A program made the position numbers and the translations under genes. Below the pieces are notes generated by a model. The model was not told the origin of the DNA and did no database searches. It saw nothing but the letters and a program-made list of their open reading frames with translations. Below are positions 7,890 to 16,527 of a stretch of DNA of 64,000 nucleotides, piece by piece (position 1 is the stretch's first letter; every line of letters starts with the position of its first letter). This DNA is from Akkermansiaceae bacterium UBA1315. Lineage in GTDB: Bacteria > Verrucomicrobiota > Verrucomicrobiia > Verrucomicrobiales > Akkermansiaceae. The stretch is from the NCBI GenBank assembly GCA_002307065.1, contig DBTN01000012.1:96725-160724 (forward strand), given 5' to 3'.

Positions 7890-9896
7890 ATGTTTCGCCG
7901 TACCGTTTTTCTATTCACGCTTCTCGCCGCTTCGGCGCAGGCGGATTTGATCGCGACCTTTAGCGCTGCGGGCGTGACGGATGTCCGCCGCGCGCGGTTT
8001 CCGGCGTTGAGTGTTCCCGCCGGAGAGCCGGCGACTCCGTTCCTCGCCGCCGGTCCGTTTGATGTCGTGTGGACCGGGAAAATGGTGTTTCCCGCACGGC
8101 GGAGATTGGCGTTTTCCTTCGAGGGGGAAGGCGCGGCGACTTTAAAAATCGACGATCAGGAAGTGCTGAATCGGGATGGGATCTTGAGCGGTCAAGCTTC
8201 GAAGGTGACCCGTTTGAATGCCGGCGAGCATCGCGTCGAGATCCGCTATCGGAGCAAAGCGGATGGCACGGCCAGCTTCCGGTTTTATCTGGAAGAAGAT
8301 GGGATTCCGCGGCAAACCGTTCTGCCATCGCTTTTCACCACCGAAATGACCGAAGCCGCCACGCTCGGTGAACAACGACGCGCGGGCCGGCTGCTTTTTA
8401 CTCAACAAAACTGCGTCAAATGCCACACGTCCGACGAAGGATTCGGTGCGACTCCGATGCCGGAAACCGGCGAAATCGGGCCGATCCTCATCGGTATCGG
8501 GGACCGGGTGAACGAACGCTGGCTGCGCCGTTGGATCGCTGACCCGAAGGCGTTGAAACCGACGACTCACATGCCGACTCTGGTCGATGTGGGAAGTGCC
8601 GAGGGTCGGCAACAGTCGGCGGATCTTGCGGCGTTTCTTGCGTCGCAGGTCATGGACACGCCGGTCGGCAGCGAGGTGGATCCGCAATTGGCCCAAGCAG
8701 GTGGGGCGCATTTTCACGAGCTTGGCTGCGTCGCCTGCCACCATCCACCCGACGTTTCAGGTCCGGAATGGGAGTCATCCCGAGTGCCGCTCAACAACGT
8801 GTCGGCGAAATTCAAGCCGGGTGCGTTGGTCGGATTTTTGAAAAAACCGGAGGCATTTCATCCCTTTACGGGCATGCCGAACTTCAAGCTGTCCGACGAG
8901 GAGGCGAGTGCGTTGGCGGCATTTCTCACGGTCTTTTCGAAAGGCAAGGAAACGAAAGATCCGCACGATTTTCCAGTGGGCGATGCGGCTCGCGGTGCTG
9001 CATTGATCGAGTCGCTGAATTGCGGATCGTGCCACCCAGGATTGCCGATGTCGCCCGAAGTGAAGGCACCTTCGCTCGCGGCGGTGTTCAAAAAAGATTG
9101 GTCGGAAGGCGGATGCGTCGCGCCGCAGGAGAGACGGGGGAAAAAGACACCGGTTCTGAATCTCGATGACGCCGGGCGCAGTGCGTTGGTTGCGTTTTCC
9201 CAAACCGGTGTGGATTCGTTGAAGCGCGATTCGTCCGCGGAATTCGCGATGCGTCAGGTCGAATCGCAGCGCTGCGTTTCCTGCCATACGATCGATGGGA
9301 AATCGCCTTTACTCGACACGGTTCACTCGGACACGGCGAAATTCGCGGAGCATATCAAGGGCCTCCATGAACGTGTCGATCAATCCCGGCCACAACTGAC
9401 CTTGGTCGGTGAAATGTTGTATACGACTGCGATCGAAGCGATGATCGCCGGGACCGCCGAGCCACGTCCGCGTCCGTGGTTGGGGATGCGGATGCCGGCT
9501 TTTCGAGCTCATTCGAAACCGCTTGCTGACGCGTTTTCCCGACTTCATGGATTCGAGCCGAGCGCGCCCGTGAAGGTCGAGGTCGATCCCGCGATGGCGG
9601 AAATCGGGAAAACCTTGGTGGGTTCAACTGGATTCGGCTGCACCACTTGTCACGGTGTCGGCGATCTCAAACCGACGGCGGCATTCGAAGTGGAGGGGAT
9701 CCATTTCGAGCTCGTTTCCGATCGGTTGCGCCATGAATATTATCACCGCTGGATGAACCAGCCGAGATCGGTCGTCCCGAGCACCAAGATGCCGAAATAT
9801 TCTGATGGGAACTCCTCACAGCGTACCGATGTGTTAGAGGGTGACGCGTATCAGCAGTATGAGGCGATCTGGCATTATCTGCACTCGATCGAATGA
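7890..9896 (+). CDS. PA14-domain multihaem c-type cytochrome (five CXXCH)
   Basis: A 668-residue protein with signal peptide (MFRRTVFLFTLLAASAQA). A PA14-like beta domain spans roughly residues 50-140 (LAFSFEGEGAATLKIDD, HRVEIRYRSKADGTASFRFYLEEDG). Five haem-binding motifs follow: CVKCH near 175, CVACH near 279, CGSCH near 377, CVSCH near 461 and CTTCH near 584. Met-containing segments such as THMPTL, GMPNF and TKMPKY could supply axial ligands. It is periplasmic, and with the upstream propeller protein it forms a likely dehydrogenase-cytochrome pair. PA14 suggests carbohydrate contact. It converges with the SLC13 gene, 6 bp apart. Confidence 0.85.
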   Translation: MFRRTVFLFTLLAASAQADLIATFSAAGVTDVRRARFPALSVPAGEPATPFLAAGPFDVVWTGKMVFPARRRLAFSFEGEGAATLKIDDQEVLNRDGILSGQASKVTRLNAGEHRVEIRYRSKADGTASFRFYLEEDGIPRQTVLPSLFTTEMTEAATLGEQRRAGRLLFTQQNCVKCHTSDEGFGATPMPETGEIGPILIGIGDRVNERWLRRWIADPKALKPTTHMPTLVDVGSAEGRQQSADLAAFLASQVMDTPVGSEVDPQLAQAGGAHFHELGCVACHHPPDVSGPEWESSRVPLNNVSAKFKPGALVGFLKKPEAFHPFTGMPNFKLSDEEASALAAFLTVFSKGKETKDPHDFPVGDAARGAALIESLNCGSCHPGLPMSPEVKAPSLAAVFKKDWSEGGCVAPQERRGKKTPVLNLDDAGRSALVAFSQTGVDSLKRDSSAEFAMRQVESQRCVSCHTIDGKSPLLDTVHSDTAKFAEHIKGLHERVDQSRPQLTLVGEMLYTTAIEAMIAGTAEPRPRPWLGMRMPAFRAHSKPLADAFSRLHGFEPSAPVKVEVDPAMAEIGKTLVGSTGFGCTTCHGVGDLKPTAAFEVEGIHFELVSDRLRHEYYHRWMNQPRSVVPSTKMPKYSDGNSSQRTDVLEGDAYQQYEAIWHYLHSIE

Positions 9897-9902
9897 CTCG
9901 GA

Positions 9903-11786
9903 TTATGGGAGGAAAGGAAGCAGCCACGGGACGAGCACCAAGGCGGCTCCGAGCACGATGAACGCGAAGGGGGTCCCGATTTTCACGAAGTGACTGAACC
10001 GGTATTGGCCGGGCTCCGAGACGAGAATATTCACCGGTGAGGAAACCGGTGTCATGAATGCCGTCGACGCGCCGAGAGCGACCATCATCGCGAAAGGATA
10101 AGGTGAAACTCCCATTTGCAAGGCGGAGGAAATCGCAACTGGAGCCATCAGAACAGCGGTCGCCGTATTGGAAACAAAGAGGCCGATGGTCGCGGTGAGA
10201 ATGAAAATGCATGCCAGGAGAACATGATTGCCGGCGCTTCCGGTGACGGCGGAAATCGCTTTCACAGCGAGGGTGATGCCACCGGTTTTTTCCAAAGCGA
10301 TGGCGAAAGGCAGCATGCCGATGATCAGGATTAGGCTTTGCCAATGAATCGAGCGGTAGGAGCTTTCCATGCTGATGCAGCGGAAAAGACCCATCGATAG
10401 GCAACCGATGAGTGCGGCGATCACATTGGGGACGAGCCCGGAAATCATCAGGAAAATCATCAATCCCAAGCTGAAAAGGGCTTGGGGCGCGCGGTTTTGG
10501 ACCGGGGTGATTTCGTCCATTTCCGCAGGGAGATTGAGCACCAGGAAATCACGGGAATTCGCATGCAGGTTACGGATTTCTTTCCAGGTGCCGATGAGGA
10601 GGAGCGTGTCCCCGACCTGCAGTTTTTCTTCGGAAAATCCGTGATCGAAGGCTTGGAGATTTCGGCGGAGACCGATGACCGTGGTGCGGAACCGGCTGCG
10701 GAAAGAAGATTGGAGAATGTTTCGTCCGATCAGATCGGACTCGGGACGAATGAGCACTTCGGCCATTCCCACCTCGTGTGAACCGGCCAAGGTGAATGCT
10801 TCGTCGGTGTGGTGCGTGAGACCGAGATCGGTTTGGAGGTCTTCGCGATCAATGGACGAATCGAGCGTTTCGACCAACAGGATGTCGCCCGTTTCGATGA
10901 CGGTATTGGCGCTCGGGCTGGAAAGAACCTGTCCGGAGCGAGATTTTTTCGAGATGGCGGAGATGGCGGTGAGGTATTGATTTCGCAATCCGATCTGGCC
11001 CAGAGTGCGACCGATGAGTTGCGATCCGGGCTCCACTTTCATCAAAAACTGCCGTTCGTGCAGGTGGTAGCGGTTTGCGAAGTCGTGGAGGGTGGGTCGT
11101 TCGGTTTTTGCGATCGTCCCGGATTGGCGGGGCAGCCAGCGGCGGGCGATCAGCATGTAGCCGATGCCGAGCGCGAGGATCGGAACGCCAAAAGGGGTGA
11201 AACTGAAAAACTCAAAACCGGCCAGACCCGCACGAGTGAGCTCGGCATCGACGATCAGATTCGGCGCGGTCGCGACGAGCGTCAGCATTCCACTCAACAG
11301 GCCGGCGAAACTGAGCGGCATCATCAATCGGCCCGGTGCGATCTGGGTTCGTTGGGCAATGCGCAGGACGACTGGAATGAAAATCGCGACCACCCCGGTC
11401 GAGCTCATGACCGAACCGAGCAGCGCGACGATGAGCATGAGAAGTGCAATCAGCCGGGTTTCATGGTTGCCAGCGCGCAGGACCAACCAATCGCCGAGTT
11501 TTTTTGCGATGCCGGTGCGAACCAAGCCGTCACCGATGACAAACAAGGCGGCGATCAGGATGATATTCGGATCGCTGAAACCGGTGAATGCTTCGTGAAC
11601 CGAGATCACGCCACTAAGAGGCAGGGCGACGAGAGCCAGCAGGCCGACCACGTCCATCCGGGGTTTGTTGAGGATAAAAAGGACTACAGCACCAGCGAGC
11701 AGGCTGAGAACGATCGCGAGTTGAGGATTCAAGGGAGAGGAAAAGTGGGGCTGCGGGGTTGTAGCGCGTTGGCTCGGACGTCTCAA
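9903..11786 (-). CDS. SLC13-family anion permease with two TrkA-C domains
   Basis: A 627-residue membrane protein. Two hydrophobic halves (about residues 20-220 and 430-627) have the SLC13/DASS look, including MSSTGVVAIFIPVVLR and VSNTATAVLMAPVAISSALQ. They flank a soluble loop with two RCK-C (TrkA-C) domains, around 250-330 and 340-420 (VEPGSQLIGRTLGQ, IRPESDLIGRNILQ). Members carry sulfate or dicarboxylates with sodium; the substrate here is unassigned. The first codon in frame is TTG at 11786. Another TTG about 19 codons later would begin just before the first membrane segment, so the start is uncertain. Confidence 0.85.
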   Translation of the reverse strand: MRRPSQRATTPQPHFSSPLNPQLAIVLSLLAGAVVLFILNKPRMDVVGLLALVALPLSGVISVHEAFTGFSDPNIILIAALFVIGDGLVRTGIAKKLGDWLVLRAGNHETRLIALLMLIVALLGSVMSSTGVVAIFIPVVLRIAQRTQIAPGRLMMPLSFAGLLSGMLTLVATAPNLIVDAELTRAGLAGFEFFSFTPFGVPILALGIGYMLIARRWLPRQSGTIAKTERPTLHDFANRYHLHERQFLMKVEPGSQLIGRTLGQIGLRNQYLTAISAISKKSRSGQVLSSPSANTVIETGDILLVETLDSSIDREDLQTDLGLTHHTDEAFTLAGSHEVGMAEVLIRPESDLIGRNILQSSFRSRFRTTVIGLRRNLQAFDHGFSEEKLQVGDTLLLIGTWKEIRNLHANSRDFLVLNLPAEMDEITPVQNRAPQALFSLGLMIFLMISGLVPNVIAALIGCLSMGLFRCISMESSYRSIHWQSLILIIGMLPFAIALEKTGGITLAVKAISAVTGSAGNHVLLACIFILTATIGLFVSNTATAVLMAPVAISSALQMGVSPYPFAMMVALGASTAFMTPVSSPVNILVSEPGQYRFSHFVKIGTPFAFIVLGAALVLVPWLLPFLP

Positions 11787-11893
11787 TCTCCAAAGGCCAG
11801 GGCTGGTGATGATCCAAAGCGGGCCGCTGTTTCTTGACCATGAGGGCGGATGGGCTTTAATGGAGATGTCATTTAACGATTTTCTCTTTTTTT

Positions 11894-12880
11894 ATGAAGG
11901 ACCCAATTACCGTCTCAATCACCGGTGCGGCTGGCCAGATCGGCTACGCGCTTCTTTTCCGCCTCGCTTCTGGATTTGTCTTCGGACCGGATCAGCCGGT
12001 CAATCTGCGTCTCATCGAGGTGGAACCGGTTCTCCCGGCGCTGAAGGGATTGGTGATGGAGTTGGATGATTGTGCGTTTCCATTGCTCAATGAGGTGGTC
12101 GCCACGGCCGATCTGGACGAGGGATTCAGTGGTGCGAATTGGGCGCTGCTGGTCGGATCCGTACCGAGAAAAGCGGGAATGGAACGCAGTGATCTCCTTG
12201 GCATCAACGGCAAGATTTTCACCGGTCAAGGCCAGGCGATCGCGCGCAACGCGGCGAAAGACATCCGCGTGTTGGTCGTCGGAAATCCCTGCAACACCAA
12301 CGCGCTGATCGCGATGAACAACGCCACCGGAATTCCGAACGACCGGTTTTTCGCAATGACCCGCCTCGATGAAAACCGGGCAAAGAGTCAGCTTGCGAAA
12401 AAGGCAGGTGTTCATGCCGCGGACGTTACCAATCTGGTGATCTGGGGAAATCATTCGGCCACTCAATATCCGGATTTCACCAATGCGAAAATCAAAGGCA
12501 AACCGGTCACCGAGGTGATCTCGGATGGGGATTGGCTCAAGGGCGATTTCCTTTCCACGGTGCAGCAGCGCGGTGCCGCCGTGATCAAAGCGCGGGGTTC
12601 CTCTTCCGCTGCTTCCGCGGCGAACGCCGCTCTGGATACGGTGAAAAGTCTGGTGACGCCGACGTCGGAAGGGGATTGGCATTCGGTGGGCATTTGCTCG
12701 GATGGTTCTTACGGAATCGAAGCCGGTTTGATCGCCTCGATGCCGATCCGCACTCTCGAAAACGGCAAATGGGAAGTCGTGCAAGGCGTGCCGATCGACG
12801 CCTTTAGCCAAGGCAAAATCGATGCCAGCATCCACGAACTGAAGGAAGAACGCGACGCAGTGAAGGATCTGATTTCTTGA
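11894..12880 (+). CDS. mdh: Malate dehydrogenase
   Basis: A 328-residue cytoplasmic enzyme of the LDH/MDH family converting malate and NAD+ to oxaloacetate in the TCA cycle. The NAD-binding glycine motif is GAAGQIGYALL (residues 11-21). The substrate-binding loop arginine is in VPRKAGMERSDLL, a second arginine is in MTRLDENRAKSQLA, and the catalytic histidine is in IWGNHSATQYPD. Length and motifs fit the cytosolic-type MDH common in bacteria lacking the E. coli type. The ATG follows a pyrimidine-rich stretch with no Shine-Dalgarno motif. A strong terminator lies directly downstream. Confidence 0.95.
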   Translation: MKDPITVSITGAAGQIGYALLFRLASGFVFGPDQPVNLRLIEVEPVLPALKGLVMELDDCAFPLLNEVVATADLDEGFSGANWALLVGSVPRKAGMERSDLLGINGKIFTGQGQAIARNAAKDIRVLVVGNPCNTNALIAMNNATGIPNDRFFAMTRLDENRAKSQLAKKAGVHAADVTNLVIWGNHSATQYPDFTNAKIKGKPVTEVISDGDWLKGDFLSTVQQRGAAVIKARGSSSAASAANAALDTVKSLVTPTSEGDWHSVGICSDGSYGIEAGLIASMPIRTLENGKWEVVQGVPIDAFSQGKIDASIHELKEERDAVKDLIS

Positions 12881-12891
12881 TCGCCTAAAAC

Positions 12892-12934
12892 AAAAAACCA
12901 CCGCTCGACCGAAATCGACCGGTGGTTTTTAAAA
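12892..12934. terminator. Bidirectional intrinsic terminator
   Basis: An A-run and T-run flank a stem with outer arms AAAACCACCG and CGGTGGTTTT and an inner complementary segment (TCGACCG...). It sits between mdh on plus and the PEP-CTERM gene on minus, which converge here, so it can end both transcripts. Confidence 0.85.
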
Positions 12935-12941
12935 GGTCGAC

Positions 12942-13553
12942 TTATCCCTGACGTTTGCGTCTGACGAACCATCCGGCAAATGCGATGGCACCGAGGGCTG
13001 CCGTCGTTGGTTCTGGGATCACATCCGATTGCGTCAGGCTCGCGCCAGAAATCACCACATGATTTTCTAAGCTCCAGGTGATCGACAGCCCGTCGCTTTC
13101 TCCCAATTCACTCACATCCCACGTGTAGACATATTCGTAAAGATTGGCGGAAAATCCTCCGCCGCTGACTTCACCGAGATCTGTCTCCACCAGGGTGTAA
13201 TTGGTCAAAGCTGAGTTCAGATCATTAAAATCCAAAGTGACTCCCTGAGCTGCAGTGGTTGAGACGACGGTGAGCGAAACCGTTGCGGTTTCGGAATCGT
13301 AGTCGTTTGTGGTGAGTGTGAAAACCGGTGCCGAGAAGAACGTGTAAAGGCCGAAGTCGACATCCAGGGCACCTGAGTAGTCGGTCACTCCGATGGTCGC
13401 TCCTTGCGCGGAAGTATCGGTCGGAGCATAGGTCGAACTCCAGCCGGTTCCTCCGAAAGACCAATTGTCCACGTAGGTTGCGGCTTGAGCCAGAGATAAA
13501 CAGCCAAGTGCGGCAGTGATAAAGATAGCGGATTTTCCAGATAGGAGAGTCAT
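12942..13553 (-). CDS. PEP-CTERM sorting domain protein
   Basis: A 203-residue exported protein of low complexity, rich in Thr, Ser, Gly and Tyr. It has an N-terminal signal peptide (SAIFITAALGCLSLAQA) and a C-terminal tripartite sorting signal: VIPEPTTAA, a short hydrophobic helix, then RRKRQG. Proteins with this tail are recognised by an exosortase (EpsH/XrtA type), usually encoded elsewhere, and end up at the cell surface or in the exopolysaccharide. The middle region has no known domain. ATG at 13553 is chosen because it directly precedes the signal peptide; the upstream frame codes for an unlikely Pro/Thr-rich leader. Confidence 0.85.
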   Translation of the reverse strand: MTLLSGKSAIFITAALGCLSLAQAATYVDNWSFGGTGWSSTYAPTDTSAQGATIGVTDYSGALDVDFGLYTFFSAPVFTLTTNDYDSETATVSLTVVSTTAAQGVTLDFNDLNSALTNYTLVETDLGEVSGGGFSANLYEYVYTWDVSELGESDGLSITWSLENHVVISGASLTQSDVIPEPTTAALGAIAFAGWFVRRKRQG

Positions 13554-13707
13554 GGTAGTAGGCGTCGTTGAGGGAGGGTGAAGAGGGAGGGATTCTCTCA
13601 ACTCTTCGGGCTCAAAGATGCCGATGTTACGATGCTTCCGCTAACGGCCGCTTGCGCAATCTGGACGGGCGGTTGCCGAAAAACCGCGGCGTCTTACGAG
13701 GGATGAA

Positions 13708-14430
13708 TCAGCGTGCGCCTTTGGGGCCGACTTTTTTCGGAGTGTCAAATGTTACGTCGGTGATCGATACCCGGCGACCGGTTTTTGGATCGTGGGTGGC
13801 GACTTGCATTTTACGCAAGGTCCAGACGCCTTTGCTAACTTGCATCACGTCTTCGACTTGGAATTCCTTCACGAGACCCCCGGTTTTATCATGGCCGCGG
13901 ATGCGCATGAAGGCTCCGAATTTCGCGTGGACCCAAACGTAAACGGCTTCGTAGCGGCCTTCGCTGGATTTCGGTTTGGTGAGGCGGAGTTTGTAGCAAG
14001 GTTGGCCGTTGACGTCTTCCTGGCCTTCGAATTGCGGGTTGGGCCAATAGAAAAAGCGGAAGGCGAGATCTTCGTAAGTGAGATCGGTGTTGGCGATCGG
14101 CTCGATGAGTTTTCCGGCAGGGAACTTGATGGTCTTCCCGTCGTTGATTTCGAACAGATCGTAGGCGTCATCATTTAACCGCATGTGGAAAACGCGCCAC
14201 GGTCCGTTTCCTTCGGAAAACTGGAACTGGATGTTTTTGGGTTTGAGGAAAAGGGCGACCGGGGTGCGTTTTCCGTCTTTGGAAAGATTTCCCTGCAAGC
14301 CTTCTTCGAGATCGGTCAGGGAAGCCGCGAGCCGGGCGCCTTCGAGAATCTGCTGCGGATCAGGATTTTGAGCGTGGGCGGTCGCGCTGCAAATCAGGGC
14401 GATGGCGAAAGCGGTTGATTTAAAATTCAT
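13708..14430 (-). CDS. LolA-like outer-membrane lipoprotein-sorting protein
   Basis: A 240-residue protein with a cleavable signal peptide (MNFKSTAFAIALICSATAHA). Its periplasmic domain resembles the LolA-like family often annotated as outer membrane lipoprotein-sorting protein: repeated beta-strands such as EAVYVWVHAKFGAFMRIRGHD and WTLRKMQVATHDPKTGRRVSITDVTFD. These proteins bind lipid or lipoprotein acyl chains in a half-barrel. It is monocistronic and divergent from the gene at 14597. The family call rests on the fold-typical pattern and the end motif, not on a catalytic site. Confidence 0.75.
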   Translation of the reverse strand: MNFKSTAFAIALICSATAHAQNPDPQQILEGARLAASLTDLEEGLQGNLSKDGKRTPVALFLKPKNIQFQFSEGNGPWRVFHMRLNDDAYDLFEINDGKTIKFPAGKLIEPIANTDLTYEDLAFRFFYWPNPQFEGQEDVNGQPCYKLRLTKPKSSEGRYEAVYVWVHAKFGAFMRIRGHDKTGGLVKEFQVEDVMQVSKGVWTLRKMQVATHDPKTGRRVSITDVTFDTPKKVGPKGAR

Positions 14431-14596
14431 GGGTGCAATTTGGTCGAATCACGGGGTTGGACAAGTCTGAGAGCGATTTCCTTCAAAAAACTGTCGCTCA
14501 GGAAACCGGTTTTTTAAAATCCTTCCTTTTGGGGCTTGATGATTGGAGGGGGGGCGAATTGGATGCTCGGCGACCCACGAGTCATTCTTACCCCAC

Positions 14597-15586
14597 ATGA
14601 GTCTTCGCAAGCAGCTTTCGGATATCCTACCCACCTTGCTTCCAAGCAATCCATCCGATGCCATCAAGGGAACGGAGCTGATCCGGTTGACCCGGTTGCA
14701 GTTGGTAGGAAATTATTCGGACGCTTCACTGCGTTATCATTTTTCGATCATGTCGTGCGATCCCGCATCGCCGATCGCGAAGGTGGAAAAAGGCCAAGGT
14801 TATTATCGCCGTAGCGCGCCGTTGCCCGCGCTTTCCGGAGCGCAGGAATTGCTCTCGCTCACGCAAGGAAGGCTTGATGATCTAACAGCCGATCAAGGAG
14901 TGGTCGATGGAGCGATGATGCGCATTCGGAAATTCCGCGCGGTGGTGACGCGGTATTTTGAGATCAATGGCCGCTTTCCGTTCGCTTTCCGCCAGGCTTT
15001 TGCCAAGGACTCGCCCATCAGCAATCTGTGGAAATACCCGGAACTGGTGTTGGTCGATTGGGAAACCGGCGGCTCGCCTGACGAGGAGATGTCGCTGGAT
15101 GAGACGATGTTGGCGTTCAAGCAGCGGCTGGGCATTGCGCCGTTTCGTCTGCATGCCGCGCGTTTGAGGATCCAGCCCTCGTTGGCGACGTATCGGGAAG
15201 ATTTTTTCCAAACCCTATCGGTTTCGATGTGGGCGCAGGGCGGAGAGCTGATTTACGCCGCACCGGTGGAGGACGAAGCGTTAGCCGATGGGTTGCGTCG
15301 GTTGGGCGCGGCGTTTGGTGTGGGAGTGACGTCATTCGGTCTGACGGCGGAGGCGCTGGAGGAATTGCCGCGGCCCGCGAATATTTTGAACGCGCTGCCG
15401 CGCGAAACGGAAGCGATCATGAGCCGTTTGGACATCCATCGGATCTGCGCGCCGAGTTCGCGTCCGCATCTGGATTGGACGGCCCTCGGGTCGATGCGCA
15501 ACGAATCGGAGGAGGCGGAAAAACTCGTTCAGTGGTTGACCCGCTGTATCGATGGTCGCCGTGCGGAAGCCTTTAAGGACGAGTGA
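14597..15586 (+). CDS. Winged-helix plus PD-(D/E)XK-like protein (COG2958-like), function unknown
   Basis: A 329-residue protein. The first 75 residues look like a winged-helix DNA-binding domain (GTELIRLTRLQLVG...KVEKGQGYYRR). The C-terminal part contains NLWKYPELVLVDWETG and FFQTLSVSMWAQGGELIYAAP. These resemble the YPD-x-VG and FxQAVSNSSWAN-GYLV blocks I recall from COG2958/HrgA-like restriction-fold proteins. The usual E-x-K is replaced (RLRIQPSL), so nuclease activity is doubtful. The stop overlaps the next ATG (TGATG), implying translational coupling with the reductase gene. ATG at 14597 is preferred over an upstream one at 14543, whose extra residues look noncoding. Moderate confidence only. 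Confidence 0.6.
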   Translation: MSLRKQLSDILPTLLPSNPSDAIKGTELIRLTRLQLVGNYSDASLRYHFSIMSCDPASPIAKVEKGQGYYRRSAPLPALSGAQELLSLTQGRLDDLTADQGVVDGAMMRIRKFRAVVTRYFEINGRFPFAFRQAFAKDSPISNLWKYPELVLVDWETGGSPDEEMSLDETMLAFKQRLGIAPFRLHAARLRIQPSLATYREDFFQTLSVSMWAQGGELIYAAPVEDEALADGLRRLGAAFGVGVTSFGLTAEALEELPRPANILNALPRETEAIMSRLDIHRICAPSSRPHLDWTALGSMRNESEEAEKLVQWLTRCIDGRRAEAFKDE

Positions 15587-16521
15587 TGAGCTGGGATTTC
15601 AAAAGCGTCGCGGTGGTCGGATCGGGAGCGATCGGACTGTATTATGGCGGCCGCTTGGCCAAGGCGGGCGAAGACGTGAAATTCCTTCTTCGTTCGGACT
15701 ACGACGTGATCTCCCGGACGGGTTTGAAAGTCGAAAGTGTGCATGGCGATTTCGAATTGCCGCACGTCCAAGCCTTTCGGTCACCGGAAGAAATCGGACC
15801 GGTGGATCTGGTCATCATTGCGTGGAAAACGACTGCGAATGAAAATTTCGCGAAAGTGCTTCCGCCCTTGCTGCATTCCGAAACGCAGATTGTGACGTTG
15901 CAGAATGGCTTGGGAAACTGTGAATCGATCGCGGAGGTGACGGGGCCGCAGCTGGTGTTGGCCGGGCTTTGTTCGATCTGTCTGAACCGGATTTCTCCCG
16001 GTCTGGTGCGGCACACCGGTGGCGGACGCACGGCTTTGGGAGAATGGAAACCGGATGAGCGCGGGCGAGCGGTCGAGATTGCCAGACGTTTCAAAGCTGC
16101 GGGCATTCCGGTTGAACCGGTGCCGGATTTGGTGAAAGCGCAGTGGGAAAAGCTGGTCTGGAATATCCCGTTTAATGGATTGGCGATCGCGGAAGGCGGC
16201 GTCACGACCGATCGCCTTTTGGCATCGAGCGAAAGCGAAAATGAGGTTCGAGCGTTGATGGATGAAGTGGTTCGCGGCGGTCGCGCGCTCGGGCTGGATC
16301 TGGATGAATCGCTGATCGATTATCAGATCGATCGCACGCGGCCGATGGGCCCTTATCGTCCATCAAGCATGATCGATTTTGTGGAAGGTCGCGAAATCGA
16401 ACTTGGCCCAATTTGGCAAGAACCTGCTCGGCGCGCGGAAGCCGCCGGGGTGGAAATGCCCCATCTCCGCAAGCTGATTGCTCGGATTGAGGACCGGTTG
16501 AAAACGCGTGAACCGGTTTAG
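15586..16521 (+). CDS. 2-dehydropantoate 2-reductase family protein (PanE/ApbA)
   Basis: A 311-residue protein with the ApbA/PanE architecture: an N-terminal NADPH-binding Rossmann domain (VAVVGSGAIGLYYGGRLA) and a C-terminal helical domain with the conserved lysine region KAQWEKLVWNIPFNGLAIAEGG. PanE reduces ketopantoate to pantoate in CoA synthesis. Many paralogues have unknown substrates, so I do not assign panE. The ATG overlaps the stop of the preceding gene. It converges with the fructose-bisphosphatase gene, 6 bp apart. Confidence 0.85.
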   Translation: MSWDFKSVAVVGSGAIGLYYGGRLAKAGEDVKFLLRSDYDVISRTGLKVESVHGDFELPHVQAFRSPEEIGPVDLVIIAWKTTANENFAKVLPPLLHSETQIVTLQNGLGNCESIAEVTGPQLVLAGLCSICLNRISPGLVRHTGGGRTALGEWKPDERGRAVEIARRFKAAGIPVEPVPDLVKAQWEKLVWNIPFNGLAIAEGGVTTDRLLASSESENEVRALMDEVVRGGRALGLDLDESLIDYQIDRTRPMGPYRPSSMIDFVEGREIELGPIWQEPARRAEAAGVEMPHLRKLIARIEDRLKTREPV

Positions 16522-16527
16522 GTTAGG

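Noticed and set aside
10809..11837. Plus-strand 342-codon open frame
   Set aside because: It lies antisense to the SLC13 permease and has the Asp/Gly/Gln/Arg-rich composition typical of a shadow frame.
11915..12901. Minus-strand 328-codon open frame opposite mdh
   Set aside because: It is fully antisense to malate dehydrogenase, without recognisable protein features.
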